The notes below the pieces were generated by a model that saw only the letters and a list, made by a program, of their open reading frames with translations, made no database searches and was not told the DNA's origin. A program made the position numbers and the translations under genes. From Periconia sp. R9002 (lineage: Eukaryota; Ascomycota; Dothideomycetes; Pleosporales; Periconiaceae): a DNA stretch of 64,000 bases. The stretch's first letter is position 1. Each line of letters starts with the position of its first letter. Below are positions 1 to 10,535 of the stretch, in pieces. Location: contig JAMAHW010000011.1 of the NCBI GenBank assembly GCA_023627715.1, positions 558,001 through 622,000 on the forward strand, written 5' to 3'.

Positions 1-136
1 GTTAAGAGCTTATAGAGGGTTTATTTCCCCTCGTTACGTTCTATTGCCATTGTTGTTGGTAAAGGACGGGGAAGTGGTGGTTAGGTTGACGCCCTGGGTC
101 CAAACCTCGCAGTGAATGATTAAACCAACCCCACAC

Positions 137-1168
137 TCACACCCCCTCCAAAACCCTCCACATCTCCCTCCCTCTCTCCCTCTCCTCCTCCCTTTCCTCC
201 TCCTCCTTCCTCCCATCCTCTCTTTCCACCTCTCCCCCTCCCTCACCCCCCGCCCTCCTCAACCCCTCCACCACCTCCGCCACGCGCCCCCTAACCCTCC
301 TCACCCCCTCAACCTCCCTCCTCTTCCGCTCAACCTGCCCCTCCAACACCGCAATCAGCGTCTCCCGCGCCTGATGCGGCCTATACTCATTAATCAACGC
401 ATGCATATTCATCACCAGATTCAGGATCTCCCTCAGGATCTTGTCTTTCGCTTTGTCGTAGAGCGGTTGGTCCGGGTTGAAGGGGTTGGAGGGGAGGATG
501 ATGGAAGGGCCATTGCCTTGTTCGTCTGGCGGTGTGGGTGCGGTGGGGTCCGTGGCGAGAATACCCAGGAGCTCGATGTGTTTGAGGAGTATGGAGCGGA
601 GGAAGCGGAAGAGGTAGGTTTGGCGGTTTAGTGTTCCGGATTGTTCTTGTGTTGTTTCTTCTTCGTCTTGTTTTGGTGTCGAGGTGGAGAGGGAGGAGGA
701 GGAAGAAGAAGGGTATAATTGTTTGTATTCCCACAGCGGGAGCAGCCCTTGTGATGTTTCGGGATTCCAGAGCCGGTTCCGCACGTACTGCATAATGTAC
801 TCGAACGGGTCGTCGCCGCCGAGTTTGGTGGGTTTGCCGAAGACGCGGTATTCGGTCGACGGCGGGGGCGGTGGAGGTGGAATAAGGTAGGTGAGTTGGG
901 AGCGGAGGGGTGCGGGGAGGGTGAGGAGGTCGGAGGGGGTTAGGGTGGTTGTTGGGAATGGTGAGGTGGTGTCTTTGGTGTCCTTTTTGGAGGGGTTGGT
1001 GGTTTCATTGTTGGAGAGGGTGGTGGTGGTCGAGGTGAGGGTTTCTTGGGCTTGTTTGAGCGCCGCGATGTTGGTCGGTGTGAAGTGTTTGTAGAAGGGT
1101 GGTGGGGCGGGGAAGATGGAGGTTAGGAATTGCTCCTCTTCTTCTGGTGGTGGGGGTTGCTGAGCCAT
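137..1168 (-). CDS. MED7: Mediator complex subunit 7
   Basis: Single-exon protein of 343 aa. MED7 is a middle-module subunit of Mediator, which bridges transcription factors and RNA polymerase II in the nucleus. The N-terminus has the family signature of an acidic/proline start followed by FPAPPPFYKHFT, then a proline run leading to EYRVFGKP, which matches the MED7 core. The central block (YLFRFLRSILLKHIELLG, then LVMNMHALINEYRPHQ) is the helical part that pairs with MED21, and a basic coiled coil follows. The coding strand is rich in Ser/Thr/Pro insertions and ends in an Arg/Glu low-complexity tail, so the protein is longer than yeast Med7. The ATG at 1168 is the first Met, and no intron is needed. 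Recognition is by motif memory only. Confidence 0.9.
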   Translation of the reverse strand: MAQQPPPPEEEEQFLTSIFPAPPPFYKHFTPTNIAALKQAQETLTSTTTTLSNNETTNPSKKDTKDTTSPFPTTTLTPSDLLTLPAPLRSQLTYLIPPPPPPPSTEYRVFGKPTKLGGDDPFEYIMQYVRNRLWNPETSQGLLPLWEYKQLYPSSSSSSLSTSTPKQDEEETTQEQSGTLNRQTYLFRFLRSILLKHIELLGILATDPTAPTPPDEQGNGPSIILPSNPFNPDQPLYDKAKDKILREILNLVMNMHALINEYRPHQARETLIAVLEGQVERKRREVEGVRRVRGRVAEVVEGLRRAGGEGGGEVEREDGRKEEEEREEERERGREMWRVLEGV

Positions 1169-1820
1169 TGGATGGGGTTCTTGTCGTGTATGTATGCGGA
1201 TTTAGGCGGTTTGTCGCGGCATGAGATGTTTGTGGTGATTTCCTTGTCGTGTTGTTGTCGAGGGAGAGCTATCGGACGCGTTTGGAGCTTGGGAGAGGGT
1301 TTTCTTGGCGATCGGAGCTTCGTAGCCTCGGTAGCACGCACGGGCCATGTGGTATAATTCGTTCGCTCGTCTAAAACTTTCTTGTATTTCAAATCATGAT
1401 GAACATCTGTTGCAAGATCTGATGGCTAAGATGGTGGCTTTCAGTAATAACCGGCGTTGTTTCGCTCATCTCTCGGTAACGCCGCGTTTCTCCTCTTAGC
1501 GGCGGAACCCCATTCCCCTTAGACGTACTCGCGACAAGAACACGGAACCTTAATTAGTCATCCAAACTTAAAGATCACTTCGGCAAGATTCTACGGTGGG
1601 GCATCTGAAGGTAAATACAAGTATGAAGGATGGCTTTCTTTGACCTCGGTGTGACGTGTACAAGTACTGATGTGGTTACTGTTGCGTTGATATTCTGCTT
1701 TTCATACATAAGTACCCGGGTACCCACAACAGGGTGCTCTTTCATAACCACCTCTCACTAGATAGTCTTCCCCACGACCTCACGTAAGCATTGAACCATT
1801 ATACATCTCATCTAAAGAAC
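1169..1820. other. Intergenic, divergent promoter region
   Basis: Region between MED7 (leftward) and the first reductase (rightward), so it must hold both promoters. Short palindromic GGGTACCC lies near 1717-1724. I see no gene, tRNA or clear repeat. Confidence 0.6.
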
Positions 1821-2945
1821 ATGTCGACTCGTCACGCACTTATCCTCAAGGCGGTCGGTGAAGCGGAGGTGCAAGAGATTCCACGCCCAAAACTCACAGA
1901 TGACCGCATAATCGTCAAGACCAAAGCAGTGGCACTGAATCCCACGGACTGGAAATCGCTCTTCAGACCTCGCACTGATCCCGAGAAGCCGACGAACATT
2001 GGAGCTGTTTTGGGTTGCGATTACGCGGGTATCGTGGAGGAGGTGGGCAAGGATGTCACTGCGTCGTTGAAGCCGGGTGATAGAGTTGCTGGCATGACTT
2101 TTGGAGGTAATTCTCCCCTCGAACATTTGATATAAAGAGATGAAGCAAGCGAGAATTCACAATGCTTACATCTGGATACAGCCAGCCCCCATGGTGATGG
2201 CGAAGGAAGCTTCGCAACCATCATGACCGGCAAAGGAAACATAGCTGCCCGAATCCCGCCCTCGATATCCTTCACAGACGCCGCAACACTCGGCGTAGGC
2301 CTCACCACAGTCGGACAAGCCCTGTACCAATCGACCGGCCTACCACTTCCCCCCGCAAAAGTCACCGACCCCAGCTCCATCCTCATCTACGGCGCATCCA
2401 CAGCAACCGGCACGCTGGCCGTGCAATTCGCTAAACTGAGCGGCCTAAAAGTCTACGCAACGTGTTCCCCACGCAACTTCGACCTCGTCAAGAACCTCGG
2501 CGCCGACGAAGTCTTCGACTACAAAGACCCCGATTGCGGAGCCAAGATCCGCGCCGCCACCAACGACTCTCTCTCCCTCGTCTTCGACACCATCTCCGAG
2601 AACGGTTCGCCCGAGATCTGCGCCGCCGCCATGGGTTCAAAAGGAGGGCAGTACGCCACCCTGCTTGTCGTCAACGACTTCCCCCGCGACGATGTCAAGG
2701 TCACGTTGACGCTGGGGTACACGGTGTTTGGCGTTTATTATAACGATAGATTTCCCGCCAGCAAAACGGACGCGGAGTTTGGGGCGAAGTTTTGGAGTTT
2801 GTGCCAGGATTTGTTGGAGCAGGGGAAGATTAAAACGCACCCGGCTGAGGTGCGTGAGGGGGGTTTGGAGGGTATCAAGCTGGGTTTGTTGGACTTGAAG
2901 GAGGGGAAGGTAAGTGGAGTTAAGTTGGTGTACACTCTCGACTAG
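1821..2945 (+). CDS. Medium-chain reductase, toxD/trans-enoyl-reductase type
   Basis: Two exons, 1821-2106 and 2182-2945 (intron 75 bp, GT..AG), giving about 349 aa. It belongs to the zinc-independent medium-chain dehydrogenase/reductase (MDR) superfamily, which uses NADPH to reduce enoyl or quinone substrates. Visible features are the N-terminal GroES-like fold with VALNPTDWKS and LGCDYAGIVEEVG, then the Rossmann half with YGASTATGTLAVQFAK and FDYKDPDCGAKI. Joining the exons gives VAGMTFG followed by a Gly/Ser-rich stretch leading into SFAT, as expected in this family. The start is the ATG at 1821; upstream sense codons in frame have no ATG. Many fungal relatives act in polyketide clusters, but no PKS is visible here, so the substrate is unknown. 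Confidence 0.88.
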
Positions 2946-3369
2946 ATGTGCTACGAGACATATACATTTATCTAGCGTAAACATAGATTTAATAGAAGAT
3001 AATAATTGAGTTGATGAAGTTCACAGTTTTAGTCCTTCAATGCTAGCTGGATGTAGAGAAAGCACGTGAAGTGCAACCAACCAATTCACCAGAAAAATTT
3101 GATCCCGACATCCAGCAGCCTCATTGGCCGTCCTAAATGAGCAGTGCAAGGCGTATCAGGCGTTATACGTCGTCTTTTTCTATAAACAATCGATGAATAT
3201 TTGCATCACAGACCTGCTGGCTACGCATACCAATCCCGCCATTCAAACCCTATCCACTCGCACTCATGCATCCAACCCCACCAACCTATGTATTAACAAA
3301 AACATAAATATAATGAAACAAACCCAACAGACTACCTACACCTAGCCTTATAAATATATACATCGCAAA

Positions 3370-3541
3370 CTGCAGAGGAGTGACACACCGGGAGGTCACA
3401 TATTAGGTAACTAGTGTACTAGGCGTTATTCACAAATTAGATAACTATACTAGACATACTATATAGGTTGTAGAGCTTCTAATTCGTAGAACCTATAAGT
3501 CCTCCTAATATGTGATCTCCCAGCGTGTCACCCCTCTGTAG
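3370..3541. mobile_element. MITE-like element with 38-bp inverted arms
   Basis: The left arm 3370-3407 and right arm 3504-3541 are inverted copies of about 38 bp. They match at about 32 positions, and nearly all mismatches are C/T or G/A, which suggests RIP-like decay. The 96-bp interior has no ORF but carries an imperfect direct repeat (near TTAGGTAACTAGTGTACTAG and TTAGATAACTATACTAGAC). I cannot assign a target-site duplication. Size, arms and lack of coding capacity fit a non-autonomous DNA transposon; a hairpin regulatory element is the alternative. Confidence 0.65.
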
Positions 3542-3707
3542 GTCTAAACGCACATCTTCTTGTTTGTGCAAAACAAAAGTGCAATTCACGCACCGTGAGA
3601 TTTCCGTTTCGGGAAGTGGGGGGCGCGTGGGTGGACCCTGGTCGATTACATATTCATGGCGATGTTGTTTCATCAGAAGGGCCGATGCAGTGGGCTCGGT
3701 GTAGGTG

Positions 3708-3713
3708 TATAAA
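3708..3713 (+). promoter_or_regulatory. Possible TATA box of the second reductase
   Basis: TATAAA in a GC-rich context, 237 bp upstream of the ATG at 3951. The distance would leave a long 5' UTR, which is common in filamentous fungi. Weak evidence from sequence alone. Confidence 0.3.
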
Positions 3714-3950
3714 GAGGGGGATATTCGCTGGGTTGGTAGGGGAGATTTTTTTTCTTTCTCGATTCAGGATTAGAGGAGAAGGAATTGATAGTTGCTTGAG
3801 GTTCGATTTCAAGAAGATCGGAAGAGAAAGGAGAACTACGACCGTCGTCCATCCATCAACTTGACACAACCAAATATAAAACATCTCGAACGCACATCTC
3901 ACACACAGCACACAGAAAGAGAAAGAAAACAACCAAAAACAACCAACAAA

Positions 3951-4982
3951 ATGTCACCAACAACAATGCAAGCCTGGACCGCCCCCATCCCCCTCCCACA
4001 CTCCACCCTCTCCACCTCCCTCTCCCTCACCCCCTCGCACCCCCTCCCCACCCCCACAACCCCAACAACTCTCCAAATCCGCATCCAAAGCGCCTCCCTC
4101 AACCCCGCCGACCACAAAGTCCCCGAAGCGCCCCTCCTCCCGCGCTTCATGCTCCCCAACCCGTACATCCCAGCGCAAGACTTCAGCGGCGTCGTAACCG
4201 CCGTCGGACCCTCCATTACAGACCTCGCGGTCGGCGATGCCGTCTTTGGGTCCACGTTTGGCCAGCAAATGGGACGTGGCTCGCTCGCTGAGTATGTCCT
4301 CGTCGAGCGCGATATGGTTGCGAAAATCCCTGAGGCGTTGCGCGGGAAGTGGGATGAGATGGCTGGTGTGGGCATCGCGGGGCTCACGGCGTATCAGGCT
4401 ATTGTGCCGAATGCGAAACAAGGCGATAAGGTTTTCGTGAATGGGGGGTCCGGCGGAACGGGGGTGTATAGCATTCAGATCGCGAAAGCGATGGGATGTT
4501 GGGTTACGACATCCTGTTCGAGCCGGAACGTGGAGTTTTGTAAGAGTTTGGGGGCGGATGAGGTGTTGGACTACACTGCCGTTGACATTGTTGAGATCTT
4601 GAAGGAGAAGGGGGAGGTGTTTAAACTCGTTGTTGATAATGTGGGGGGGTCGCCGCCCGGATTGTATCACGCGTCGAATGCGTTTACGACGGATAATGCG
4701 TCGTTCGTACAGGTCGGCGCGAGTTTGAGTGTGCAGCAGATTCGGCAGATTAGCTCGAATTTGTTGTGGCCGAGGGTGCTAGGGGGTGGGAAGGCGAGGT
4801 ATGAGGTGCTTCTGGTAAAGGGGAGGAGGGAGGAGTTGGAGAGGATGGCGGGGTGGATGGCGGAGGGGAAGGTGAAAACTATCATTGACGAGGTTTTTGG
4901 GTTTGGGGAGGCGGATAAAGGGTTCAAGAAGTTGGAGACGGGGCGGGCGAGGGGGAAGGTGGTTGTTAGGGTGAGGGAGTGA
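3951..4982 (+). CDS. Quinone-oxidoreductase-like MDR enzyme
   Basis: Single exon, 343 aa. Zinc-less medium-chain dehydrogenase/reductase: SLNPADHK and YIPAQDFSGVVTAVG in the catalytic half, then AGLTAYQAI and VNGGSGGTGVYSIQIAKA, the glycine-rich NADPH-binding loop, followed by SLGADEVLDY. The ATG at 3951 has a good fungal start context (ACAAAATGTC); the frame is open further upstream but without an ATG. The N-terminal 50 residues are unusually Pro/Thr/Leu-rich. It is not a close duplicate of the enzyme at 1821, although both are MDR members on the same strand. The substrate is unknown; quinone or enone reduction is the family expectation. Confidence 0.85.
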   Translation: MSPTTMQAWTAPIPLPHSTLSTSLSLTPSHPLPTPTTPTTLQIRIQSASLNPADHKVPEAPLLPRFMLPNPYIPAQDFSGVVTAVGPSITDLAVGDAVFGSTFGQQMGRGSLAEYVLVERDMVAKIPEALRGKWDEMAGVGIAGLTAYQAIVPNAKQGDKVFVNGGSGGTGVYSIQIAKAMGCWVTTSCSSRNVEFCKSLGADEVLDYTAVDIVEILKEKGEVFKLVVDNVGGSPPGLYHASNAFTTDNASFVQVGASLSVQQIRQISSNLLWPRVLGGGKARYEVLLVKGRREELERMAGWMAEGKVKTIIDEVFGFGEADKGFKKLETGRARGKVVVRVRE

Positions 4983-5696
4983 TTTCGGGGGGTTTTTAGG
5001 GGGGAGTGCTGGGTTGTGGTATTAGGCGTAGTGTTTCGAGGTATTTCGTGTCAAGTTCGGGCAATTGATAGTGTTTAATGTATGCAATCAAAAGAAATGC
5101 AGTGTATATAGAGTGACTACACCACGATCACATCAGCACCGTAACATATCTCACAATCCACTCCCCTCCACAGTTCCACACATCCTTCTAAGACCAACAC
5201 TCCCCCCTTCTATCCCCCTTCTACAATCCCTCCAATCCGATCCAACTCACAAACACTCCAAGCATCCCATCACACCTCCCTCAACCACGTACAAACTCTA
5301 CACCACCTAAACCTCACAATCACTTCATTCCATCCCCAGAATAAACCCCGTTTTAATATAGAGATGAGATTCAAGATACAACGAGCATAGTACATAAATC
5401 GATTGTTCCGCAAAGAGAAGACGGGTACAAAGGCCGTTCCCCAGGGGGTAAGCGTGCTAGGAGTCTGTCGGTATGAGAAGTAGCAGGACGACATACTTTT
5501 GATACAAGGAGAGAATCGATTGGTGATGTGTATTTGGGGGGTCAAGGATGGATGGCAGGCAGATTGGATATGATTTGTTAAAGAAAAAAGAAGATTGGAG
5601 TAGAGTGGAGTGGTAGTTAAGTGATAAAGTTGCATACAAAACCAAAGCTCAAACAAATGCTCAACATACTCTCCCAAAAATCCCCCTCCCCAAAAG
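4983..5696. other. Intergenic between convergent genes
   Basis: 3' region shared by the reductase (rightward) and the PNPOx-like gene (leftward). CT-rich tracts occur near 5150-5330. I see no gene or repeat. Confidence 0.6.
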
Positions 5697-6557
5697 TCAA
5701 ACAAAAAACTCCTTCCCCTGCACCTTCCGCACCGTCTCCGGATCAACAACCGTAAGCGCAACCACAGCCCCAATCGCAAAGCACAGCACGGCAATCATCA
5801 ACACCTGCATCCGCGACACCTCTTCGGCTGTCGTGCGTGGATGTTTGGGGTGCGGCGCGTACTTGCCGACCATCTTCTTGAGCGGGGCGATGTTGTGTTG
5901 CTGCGCGTACTCGTACCCGCGCTTCATGCCCGGCAGGCCGTCGATGGAGAGTTGAGATTTCCAGGCCCAGTATCTGGAGGAGGGTTAGACTGGCGAGTGT
6001 TTTGGTGGTGGAAAGAAAAAGAAATCGACGTACCGATCCATACTCTCCTTCTCATTCCCTTCCTTAAACTTCTTTTCCTTCTTCGCAAACACTTCATCAA
6101 GGGTATGCCGCCACCCCTTCCACTCATAGTACGGCACCGAGAACCCACAACTACTCGCGACCTGATGCACATCCACCATGACGATACTCCTCGCGCCCGG
6201 CACGAGCTCGACCTTCTGCTCCTGGACGTGCGCGTCGAACTCGGGAGTCCCGTTTTCAATGGCGCGCCCGTGGCCCCAGAGACGGACGATGCGCGGCGAG
6301 CCCTCGAAGGCGGTGAACATGATGCAGATGCGCCCGTTGCCCGGTTCGTGCAGGTGCGCGAGGGTTTCGATGCCCGAGCCCGTCAGGTCGAGGTACCAGA
6401 ATGAGGTGGGGGATAGGATGCCGAAGGATTTACCGCCTTTGGGCGAGATGTTGATGTGGCCATCGCGCGCGAGAGGGGCGGTGCCGACCCAGAATATCTT
6501 TTGGTCGAGGATCCATGGTTTGAGGGAGTCGGGGATGGTTTCGTAGAAGACGCCCAT
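5697..6557 (-). CDS. PNPOx-like FMN-binding split-barrel protein with C-terminal TM segment
   Basis: Two exons on the minus strand, 6557-6034 and 5973-5697 (intron 60 bp), giving 266 aa. The N-terminal two thirds match the fungal pyridoxamine-5'-phosphate-oxidase-like family: KIFWVGTAPLARDGHINISP, then FWYLDLTGSGIET and ICIMFTAFEGSPRIVRLWG, which form the FMN-binding barrel. The splice joins MDRYWAWKSQ, the conserved C-terminal block. A hydrophobic stretch near residues 235-255 (VLMIAVLCFAIGAVVALTVV) predicts a single membrane anchor. These proteins are generally unproven as true PNP oxidases; flavin- or F420-like reductase chemistry is possible. ATG 6557 is the only plausible start. Confidence 0.87.
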
Positions 6558-7282
6558 TTTTTCTTCCTTCTCTTCTCTTGTTGTTTTCTAAATGAATGTT
6601 TCTGTCGCTTCGCTTTTAATATCCCGGATGAGTGATTTACTCGGCCGGGAAAGACATATGAAGTTGTGACTCAAGCGAGACACATAAGCGCCGATACCGG
6701 TTCTTGCACCAACTGGCGCTTTGAAAATGCTATTGCGTAACGACAATGATTCTGATTCTACAATGTCAATTGTTTACTGGAAATCTGAAGAGAGGCTGGT
6801 GTAGTAGTGAAGGGTCCAGTACCGTCAAGTGAGACGGTTGCGGGGCCCCGACTACACTAACTAACGTGATGCCTAGACTAGTCTGCATTGGGACGCTACG
6901 TCGATATATAGATTGATGGTTATACAAAACATTTAATCTTCATACTCGGAAAAGACTGAATCATAGAGTCGGCTCATATTCTGGCTCGAACGATGTCGAT
7001 AAATCCACGTCGAATACGCTTACAATGCTCCTGTCGACTTTCTCCTGGGGTACCGTTTTGCCGTCAATATATGGTACCTTCTTCCATTTCAAGAATTGTA
7101 AACAGCCAATTAATGAGTGCCGTTCTCTTTGTCTAGTTCCCCCCACAAGGGTTCACAACTTGGGGATCACGGTCTAGATCCGGACGTGCGACACTTACAA
7201 CTCGCGCGTTGTCAAATTCGTTGGGCATTTTTCCCGTGTTCGCCAATACCATCGCAGTTGTTCACATCTCTTTTTTTTCGCC
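6558..7282. other. Intergenic
   Basis: Upstream regions of the PNPOx-like gene and of the GDSL fragment. No convincing coding region or repeat seen. Confidence 0.55.
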
Positions 7283-7478
7283 ATGAATCCACAGGCATTT
7301 AAAACCTGTGTGATATTGTTTCCTCTCTTCCTCACAATTCATGCACGACCTAGTCCACTGCCTGCCGAATCCGACGTGCCAGATGTAACTGAGAATATAA
7401 TTCAACTACCAACAAGGGGCCCTATAAAGTCATATGCCGCAGTTGGTGATAGCTTTGCAGCTGGTATATTGAACTCGA
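7283..7478 (+). pseudogene. 5' fragment of a secreted GDSL/SGNH hydrolase
   Basis: Starts at ATG 7283 with a secretion signal (FKTCVILFPLFLTIHARP) followed by IKSYAAVGDSFAAGI, which is SGNH block I: the Ser of GDS is the expected nucleophile. About 65 residues on, the homology ends exactly where the 101-bp MITE starts (7479), and no further SGNH blocks (G, N, DxxH) follow. The frame then runs 18 codons into the element before a stop. This is the broken 5' end of a secreted esterase/lipase gene, not a functional enzyme. Confidence 0.7.
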
Positions 7479-7579
7479 GGTACAAATTCGTTTGTTATCG
7501 AGACACCACGTGGCGTGGCGTATTGCGACACTGATGATGTACTGTAACCACCCTAGTTACATTTAACTAACTTTGTACC
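7479..7579 (+). mobile_element. 101-bp MITE, copy 1
   Basis: The ends are GGTACAAA and TTTGTACC, an 8-bp perfect terminal inverted repeat. The same 101-bp sequence occurs inverted at 31885-31985 with the same length, and a more diverged copy lies at 19784-19905. Differences between copies 1 and 2 are mostly transitions. No coding capacity. It separates a GDSL fragment (left) from an F-box-like fragment (right). Confidence 0.7.
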
Positions 7580-7941
7580 CGCGATATAAAGCTGCCGACC
7601 CGGAGAGTCTCGTCCACGTGGTCTCCGGCCACCTCAGGTCGTTCCGCGGATTTTCCGCCTTGACGGAGCTCGAGGTCTCGCTCACGCTCTTGTACGGCCA
7701 AACGGAATCGCATTGTTTACTACCGCTCGCAGAGACGTTACCGCCGGGGCTGGAACGGTTGGTTATTCGGAATGATTTGTGGAAGTGCTACGTTTTCGAC
7801 GGATGGGTTGGTGAGGCTAGCATGGTGATGCTTAAAGGGTTGCTTGGGGATCGGGGGAGGGAGTTGATTATTGATATAGAGCAGGCTGGGAATTTTCTAT
7901 CTGGGGATCCTTGGGGTGGTGGTGGGGGAAGAAGAGGATGA
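7580..7941 (+). pseudogene. 3' fragment of an F-box/LRR-like fungal protein
   Basis: An open frame resembling the C-terminal half of Pezizomycotina F-box-like proteins: FSALTELEVSLTLLYGQ and LPPGLERLVIRNDL are the kind of leucine-rich segments found there. There is no start codon, no F-box and no N-terminal half. It directly abuts the MITE, so the gene was probably truncated by rearrangement at the element. A glycine-rich tail precedes the stop. Family assignment is by resemblance only. Confidence 0.45.
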
Positions 7942-8254
7942 GCTACGGCGATTATGTGAAGGTCAGGGGATTCGTTTCGGCATTATTTCGTAGCTCGACT
8001 GGCTTTGAAGCATCATCATCATCGGCTTTCTGGGGAAGTCGGGGTTGTTGAGGTGTCTGTCTGGGGTGTTTCTATTCGATGGCGCGGTGGACGTGCTTGG
8101 TCGGGGCTGTGGAGAAGCGGAAATATGTGCATTATGGAAGATATCCGAGAAGGTATTACGCCAGACTAACGTACAATCATGTCTATCAAATACGAAAACG
8201 TTCCGTTAAATCTTGGAAAAAAAAAATGTTCCCAAATCATCCTCCCCAGCTCTG
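7942..8254. other. Short intergenic
   Basis: 3' region between the F-box-like fragment and the end of the transcription factor gene. Nothing recognisable. Confidence 0.5.
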
Positions 8255-10535
8255 TTAGAAACCAACCCCCACTTCGCCTGGAAATGAACCCCAGAAGTCC
8301 TGCGTGGCGTTCATCATGATTTCTTCCATGTCGGCATTGGAGAATTCAAACGCCATGCTAGATGTATCGTCTTCCAGGGCCGGAATGCTCTGCACCGCAT
8401 TCCAGTTGGTCGGGGTATTGTGATCGTTGGGGGTTGGAACGGAAGCTGGTGGAGAAGCGAGCGTGTTTCCTCGTGCATGGGTAGCTGCCTAGAGACTCAT
8501 CAGAAGCTGGAACTGATAGAATGGGTCAAGTAAGCTTACATGATGTGAGATGATGGGAGGGAGGACATTTGTTTCGAGTACGTCCGGTTTCATGTCCATG
8601 GGTTTCTGCACAGGTGAGGGCTGCAGAGCCCCATAATCAACCAGAGCACGGCGAAGCACCTGTCGCTCATCCGGAGGTACCGAGTCGCCTTGCCCAGTAA
8701 CGGAACGATAATATTTCTGCATGCGCTTGATCGTTTCAAACTACCCATGTCAGCACAATAGAAGCCTCGTGGCTGCAAGAGGGTCTTACCCAAGTCTCGG
8801 ACATGGGCCATTGATTGTTCATCTCCTTCAAGAACTGACAACCACTGACTACGCGCTCGTGGGACTGTTGCACAAGCTTAGGATCATCCTCGGCACTAGG
8901 AAAATGCAAGCTATACAGCATGACCCCAACGGATGTATAGATGGTAAAGCCGATCCAAGGAACCAAGCCGCGAAGGAAGAAGACGCCAAATGTGCGCATC
9001 TCTTCTAGCATGTCGAGCACCTGACTTGCTTCTTTGAATAAGTCCCGCCTCGATTTCTTCTGCCACTCTTTCCACCGGTCGGGAAACTGGCTGTAAGACT
9101 CGTGCACTTCTTCGGTGTGATTTTGGGGTCCAAGAACAGGCAAGTAGGCACGTTGCAGGAACATGCAGCTCATGAAGTGAATGCTATGCATATAGCAGTA
9201 TGCTTGGCCCTGGTCCACGGCATTGTGGCTATGGAGAGAGAAGAGATCGTACTGCAATCGCACAGGGAGGGCATTCTTCCATTGATCGAGTTCGGTTATG
9301 AGATGCTGGAATTGCGAGACAGGCTCCCAAGGAAGCTCCCTCTTGAGCTCTTCGGAGCATGCCCACTTTGCGACCTTACCCCAGATGTTGGCTGCTCGCA
9401 TGCTGTATCCTATGATGCCTAGTTCTCCGACGGCTAGCGGCGAGGGAGGCCTATATAGTCGGCCGTCCAGACTCTCTGTGCATACAGGTTCGCCAAAGAC
9501 GAAGCTTTCACGTTCACACGGCAATTGGATCCGCATATCACTGGCGACCAAAGAGCGTTTCCGTCCTTTGCCGCCGGATAAGAGCGAATCCATCAAAAAA
9601 CAGGTCCACGCAGTACGTCGACGCACCTCTGCTTCGATAAACTCTTCGCGGGTAGGGCGTCGATTATCGGGCGGTTTGAGCTCTTGAGTCAGGTCCATGA
9701 CTTCGACTAGGCGTATGGCCATGCCCAGGTAGATCCAAGCCCGTCGTCCATTGCCAGCGCCCCAATCATGACCAGTCAGCATCAGCAGGGCTTGCACACG
9801 GCTGATGCTCGGTGTCTCCAGATCGGACTGCAAGATCTGGCGGGCATGTGCGGCAAAAGCATTGCTGGCCTCGATTTGCGACCTGAAAGGTGCTGGTGGT
9901 TCCCTCACGAACCTGGCATTGGGGTTTAGCAGAACCATATCAAGACGGCCAGCTCATCGTCTGATGCTCTTACCGTATAGCCAATGCCAAAATGGCCCAG
10001 ACCATCCATATCTCCAGGGTCCTATCGCGGATTCGCAGGAGCAATGTGGGAGTGTGATGGAAACTCCATTTGTAGGAGCATCGCAGGTAGCTGTTTTTGA
10101 CTTCATCCGTGAGCAAGTCAAAGGGATCCAAGCCGTCCAAGGGAGATGATGCCGCGGTCGAGGCGGTCGGCGAAGGGTGGGAGAGCCTAGAGGCGGCGGG
10201 ATTGGTGGAGCTCGGCGCCGTCGGCAGAGCAGCGGCGGTGCCGTTCAAGGGGCTCAGGGCCGCCGACGCTGGGTTTGCGGCATGCTGATAGTCGGCGTCG
10301 TGTCGAGGCCTCTTAGGACGACGGTGGATGGCCGAAGTGCCCGGTGGAGGGAATTCGCAAGCGCTGGCCCGGCCGCTGGTTCGACAACGATCGCACGGTG
10401 GTGCGTCTATCAGTCCATCAATCGTCAGTCAGTCACTCACTCACACATATCCCGGCCATGGGCCAGCTGCTAACCGTTGTGGATGCATTTCTGCTTTGCG
10501 CTCCTACACGTCGTGCAGGCTACCGGATTGCGCAT
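8255..10535 (-). CDS. Zn2Cys6 transcription factor with fungal-specific TF domain
   Basis: Five exons on the minus strand: 10535-10475, 10406-9974, 9912-8790, 8740-8540, 8488-8255; introns 68, 61, 49 and 51 bp; 683 aa. The binuclear zinc cluster (residues 7-37, CX2CX6CX7CX2CX8C) is split by intron 1: CTTCRSAKQKC lies in exon 1, CDRC and the last Cys in exon 2. A Ser/Pro-rich linker follows, then the Fungal_trans domain with LLMLTGHDWGAGNGRRAW, YLGMAIRL and RRRTAWTCFLMDSLLSG. The C-terminus ends in an acidic segment (MEEIMMNATQDFWGSFPG) that probably activates transcription. Start ATG 10535 sits six codons before the first Cys. The target genes are unknown. All phases close. Confidence 0.9.

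Larger units (their letters stand above)
2946..3950. other. Intergenic with a MITE-like inverted repeat
   Basis: Spacer between the two reductases. It contains the inverted-repeat element at 3370-3541 and a TATAAA at 3708-3713. Short ORFs here have no recognisable features. Confidence 0.6.
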
